Positions 62,002 through 64,000 of a stretch of 64,000 nt of DNA are shown here, piece by piece; the stretch's first letter is position 1; each line of letters opens with the position of its first letter. Origin of the DNA: Lewinellaceae bacterium (GTDB taxonomy: Bacteria; Bacteroidota; Bacteroidia; Chitinophagales; Saprospiraceae); contig JACJXW010000004.1 in NCBI GenBank assembly GCA_020636405.1, forward strand, positions 1,178,001 through 1,242,000. Direction: 5' to 3'. A program made the position numbers and the translations under genes. Below the pieces are notes generated by a model, which ran no database searches, had not been told where the DNA came from, and was given only the letters and a program-made list of their open reading frames with translations.

Positions 62002-62514
62002 ATGAACTATAAATATTTCTTATTCCTATTCGGCATTGCCCTGCTCACAGCCTGTGGTAATGAATATGTGGTCGACGATTACTTCGACCTGGAAGAGCTT
62101 CCCGGCTACGTCGCCTTTGATGCTCCGGGCAACTCTGCTGTTCTGGACGATATCATGGTTTCCGAATCGGATGGTTCCACCACCGTGACCATCGAGTGCC
62201 CCACCGGTACCTTGTCGGACATTACGGTCAATTACGAGTTCGGCGGCGACGCTGTCTTCGGCACCGACTTCAATGTGGCCGGCGCTTCCGCTTCCGGAGG
62301 AACCATTACTGTAGGGCAGAAGGAATGGGATGTGGTGAACCGCTCCAATGCCGACCTGGAGATCGAACTCCTCACGGATGGTGTACAGGATGGCGCCAAA
62401 ACCCTGACCATCACTTTGATCAGTGCTTCCAATGCGGAAGGGCCTATGGCTGTTGGCCGCGGCGGTACCGATTATCTGAAGACCGCTACCATAGTCATCG
62501 AGGATATAGACTAG
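62002..62514 (+). CDS. Calx-beta-like surface lipoprotein of the Sus operon
   Basis: 170 residues. A lipoprotein signal ends in LLTAC, followed by an acidic stretch (VVDDYFDLEELPGYVAFD). The remainder resembles a Calx-beta immunoglobulin-like domain: SDGSTTVTIECPTGTLSDIT, GGDAVFGTDFNVAGASASGG, DGAKTLTITLISASNAEG, KTATIVIEDID. It lies 44 bases after the SusD gene and is closed by a strong terminator, so it is the third member of the operon. A SusE-like accessory substrate-binding lipoprotein is the likely role, with the ligand unknown. Confidence 0.8.
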   Translation: MNYKYFLFLFGIALLTACGNEYVVDDYFDLEELPGYVAFDAPGNSAVLDDIMVSESDGSTTVTIECPTGTLSDITVNYEFGGDAVFGTDFNVAGASASGGTITVGQKEWDVVNRSNADLEIELLTDGVQDGAKTLTITLISASNAEGPMAVGRGGTDYLKTATIVIEDID

Positions 62515-62547
62515 GTTTTCACTCAATAGGTGTTGTAACCTGACAAT

Positions 62548-62595
62548 AAGCATCCCGGATTTTGACCCCGTCAAAGTTCGGGATGCTTCTTTTTG
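62548..62595 (+). terminator. Terminator after the Sus operon
   Basis: AAGCATCCCG and CGGGATGCTT form the outer stem, with TTTGAC / GTCAAA as an inner stem, followed by CTTTTTGG. Confidence 0.85.
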
Positions 62596-62663
62596 GGGAG
62601 AGGCGGTAATGAAACTTTTATCAGGATTTTTGGTTTCAAAAATAACACTTTAATGAGCAGGCA

Positions 62664-62695
62664 TTGGTAGAGGTAGCAGATAAAACCTATTTTTG
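62664..62695 (+). promoter_or_regulatory. ribA promoter
   Basis: TTG (62664-62666), 21 bases, then TATTTTTG (62688-62695), a close match to the Bacteroidota -33/-7 consensus. Transcription would start near 62700, which rules out the GTG at 62695 as a start codon. Confidence 0.55.
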
Positions 62696-62730
62696 TGCTA
62701 TTCCCCTGCCAACCCAAAAGGACTGTGGTA

Positions 62731-63351
62731 ATGGTAAAAAAAATAGAGAAAGTCAAAAAGGTTATGATCAAGAGACAGGCGGAGGCCCTGATCCCTACGC
62801 CCTGGGGCAATTTCAATATGATCGCATTTGCCGCTGACGAAAGTGAATGGATGCCTCATCTTGCCCTGGTGCATGAAGACTGCGACATTACCAAGCCCGT
62901 CCTCACCCGTATCCATTCCGAATGCATCACCGGCGACTTGTTTGGTTCCCGGCGCTGTGATTGCGGCGAACAACTGGACAAGTCCATGCAGATGGCGGCA
63001 GAACAAGGCGGCCTGGTGCTCTATCTCCGGCAGGAAGGCCGCGGCATTGGCATCATCAACAAACTTAAAGCCTACAACCTCCAGGACCTCGGCCTGAACA
63101 CGGTTGACGCCAACCTGCACCTCGGCCTGGAAGTCGACGCCCGGCAGTACGATATCGCAGTAGAAATGCTCACTTCTCTGGGAGTCACTCAGATCCATCT
63201 TCTGACGAACAACCCGGAAAAGGTCGAAGCCCTCGAAAATTCTACCGTGGAAGTGGTGAGCCGGGTGCCTTTGATCATCAAACCCAAAAAAGAGAATTTC
63301 AACTATCTCAAGACCAAACAGGATGAGATGGGACATTTTTTTAAGCTCTAA
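62731..63351 (+). CDS. ribA: GTP cyclohydrolase II
   Basis: 206 residues from the ATG at 62731; a start at 62764 (MIKRQAEALIPTPWG) is nearly as good. It converts GTP to the first riboflavin precursor. It shows the GTP- and zinc-binding region RIHSECITGDLFGSRRCDCG with the three zinc cysteines, the catalytic QEGRGIGIINKLKAYNLQDL, and the arginine and lysine residues near LLTNNPEKVEAL. It is stand-alone, without the DHBP synthase (RibB) half found in fused RibBA proteins. A good promoter precedes it. A family B element follows about 50 bases after the stop. Confidence 0.95.
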   Translation: MVKKIEKVKKVMIKRQAEALIPTPWGNFNMIAFAADESEWMPHLALVHEDCDITKPVLTRIHSECITGDLFGSRRCDCGEQLDKSMQMAAEQGGLVLYLRQEGRGIGIINKLKAYNLQDLGLNTVDANLHLGLEVDARQYDIAVEMLTSLGVTQIHLLTNNPEKVEALENSTVEVVSRVPLIIKPKKENFNYLKTKQDEMGHFFKL

Positions 63352-63398
63352 GTACCTGGGAACTCTTTTAGAAATAGGTGGAAATATGTGGAAATACC

Positions 63399-63547
63399 GT
63401 AATTATTCAGCTATTCGCCGTTCGCTAAACGCTGCCTCAAAACCCGGATTTAGAGCAAAGAACGGGTTCCTTGAGCTTGGGTTCCTGCAATTAGGGGCAT
63501 AGTGCTGCGAATAGCGAACCGCTAAAAGCGAAATGCTGAATAATTAC
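63399..63547. mobile_element. MITE-like element, family B copy 2
   Basis: Perfect 13-bp terminal inverted repeats GTAATTATTCAGC (63399-63411) and GCTGAATAATTAC (63535-63547), matching copy 1 at 15951-16015 apart from one base. Inner complementarity CTATTCGC / GCGAATAG adds a second stem. No target duplication is evident. Confidence 0.65.
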
Positions 63548-63610
63548 TCTGTTTCAATGTATGTCTATGTTTTTCTGTCCAGGGACTTAATCCGGAAGGG
63601 CCACCTGAAT

Positions 63611-64000
63611 ATGGCTCCTATACACAATCCTATGCACGCAGTACTGATCGAATCCTTCGGCGGCCCCGAACGGCTCTACATCGGCGAATGGGCCAAGCCT
63701 CACCCCGGCCCTCACGAAATATTGGTTAAAGTGGAAGCTACGGCCCTGAACCGGGCCGACATTCTGCAGCGGGAAGGGAAGTATCCTCCACCCGAGGGCG
63801 AGAGCCCGGTTATGGGACTGGAAATGGCAGGAGTTGTAGAGAGCGTAGGGCAAGGGGTGTCCAAATGGAAACCGGGGGATCTCGCCTGTGGCCTGCTGGC
63901 AGGAGGCGGTTACGCTGAATATGTAACCCTCCACGAAGATGTGGCCCTCCCGGTTCCTCAGGGGCTTACCACCATTGAGGCAGCAGGCATTCCGGAGGTT
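63611..64000 (+). CDS. NAD(P)H quinone oxidoreductase (zeta-crystallin/PIG3-like), partial
   Basis: 130 codons to the window edge, so the C-terminal part with the Rossmann fold is missing. The start may be the ATG at 63611 or the one at 63632 (MHAVLIESFGGPERL), which fits the family better. The medium-chain dehydrogenase N-terminal (GroES-like) domain is clear: GPHEILVKVEATALNRADIL, REGKYPPPEGESPVMGLEMA, GVVESVGQGVSKWKPGDLAC, GGYAEYVTLHEDVALPVPQG. There are no structural-zinc cysteines, as expected for quinone oxidoreductases. It follows ribA after the family B element and probably has its own promoter. Confidence 0.9.
   Translation, partial: MAPIHNPMHAVLIESFGGPERLYIGEWAKPHPGPHEILVKVEATALNRADILQREGKYPPPEGESPVMGLEMAGVVESVGQGVSKWKPGDLACGLLAGGGYAEYVTLHEDVALPVPQGLTTIEAAGIPEV

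Overview
The window comes from a member of the Bacteroidota, most likely the Saprospiria (Saprospiraceae-like). The evidence is a set of type IX secretion and gliding genes (porV, porU, a PorP/SprF-like gene, gldJ), a SusC/SusD pair, a secreted protein with a type-B gliding C-terminal domain, exported lipoproteins with short lipoboxes, promoter-like TANNTTTG motifs, and moderately GC-rich coding sequence. No rRNA, tRNA, phage module or CRISPR array was found. The only RNA gene is rnpB.

Layout. 1-537 (-) is the N-terminal part of a lipoprotein resembling cholesterol-dependent (thiol-activated) cytolysins, cut by the window edge. 990-5780 is dnaE, interrupted by a 419-residue intein that carries a LAGLIDADG endonuclease. 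5996-12251 holds two exported TPR proteins, a LytS/LytTR two-component pair, an SPFH lipoprotein and a DHDPS-family aldolase. 12252-14440 has no genes. It holds a MITE-like element and a 1.7 kb array of hairpin repeats with terminal inverted repeats. 14441-15774 encodes two exported thioredoxin-fold proteins. 16147-18404 (-) is a BlaI/M56 pair behind a promoter studded with operator-like palindromes. 18647-29364 holds envelope and exported proteins, a HAD phosphatase and a large NtrY-like sensor kinase.

29486-38547 is the RNase P RNA followed by the T9SS/gliding block: porV and porU on the minus strand, then a PorP/SprF-like gene and gldJ on the plus strand. murF follows. Next come an arginase-fold protein without its metal ligands, an MFS transporter, a Glu/Leu dehydrogenase and an OmpA-family protein. 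Two further repeat copies sit in these gaps.

46528-50532 holds a 2TM-domain protein, a DUF192 protein, an ECF sigma factor operon and a head-GIN-domain (DUF2807) lipoprotein. The sigma factor's partner joins a cytoplasmic head, one inner-membrane helix, a periplasmic linker and an outer-membrane barrel, the architecture of dual membrane-spanning anti-sigma factors. 50828-56821 (-) is a heavy-metal RND efflux operon with a His-rich exported protein, a CusA-TolC fusion and an adaptor. 57375-62514 is a SusC/SusD/surface-lipoprotein operon, then ribA, then the start of a quinone oxidoreductase cut by the window edge.

How the genes work together. PorU, PorV and the PorP/SprF-like protein plus GldJ would export and attach cargo such as the lectin-domain protein at 23941-25551. 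BlaI/M56, LytS/LytTR, the NtrY-like kinase and the ECF/barrel pair form a dense set of envelope-sensing circuits. The best leads are the cytolysin-like gene, the sigma/dual-membrane protein pair, the dnaE intein, and the small inverted-repeat element families, one of which shows an inverted core.
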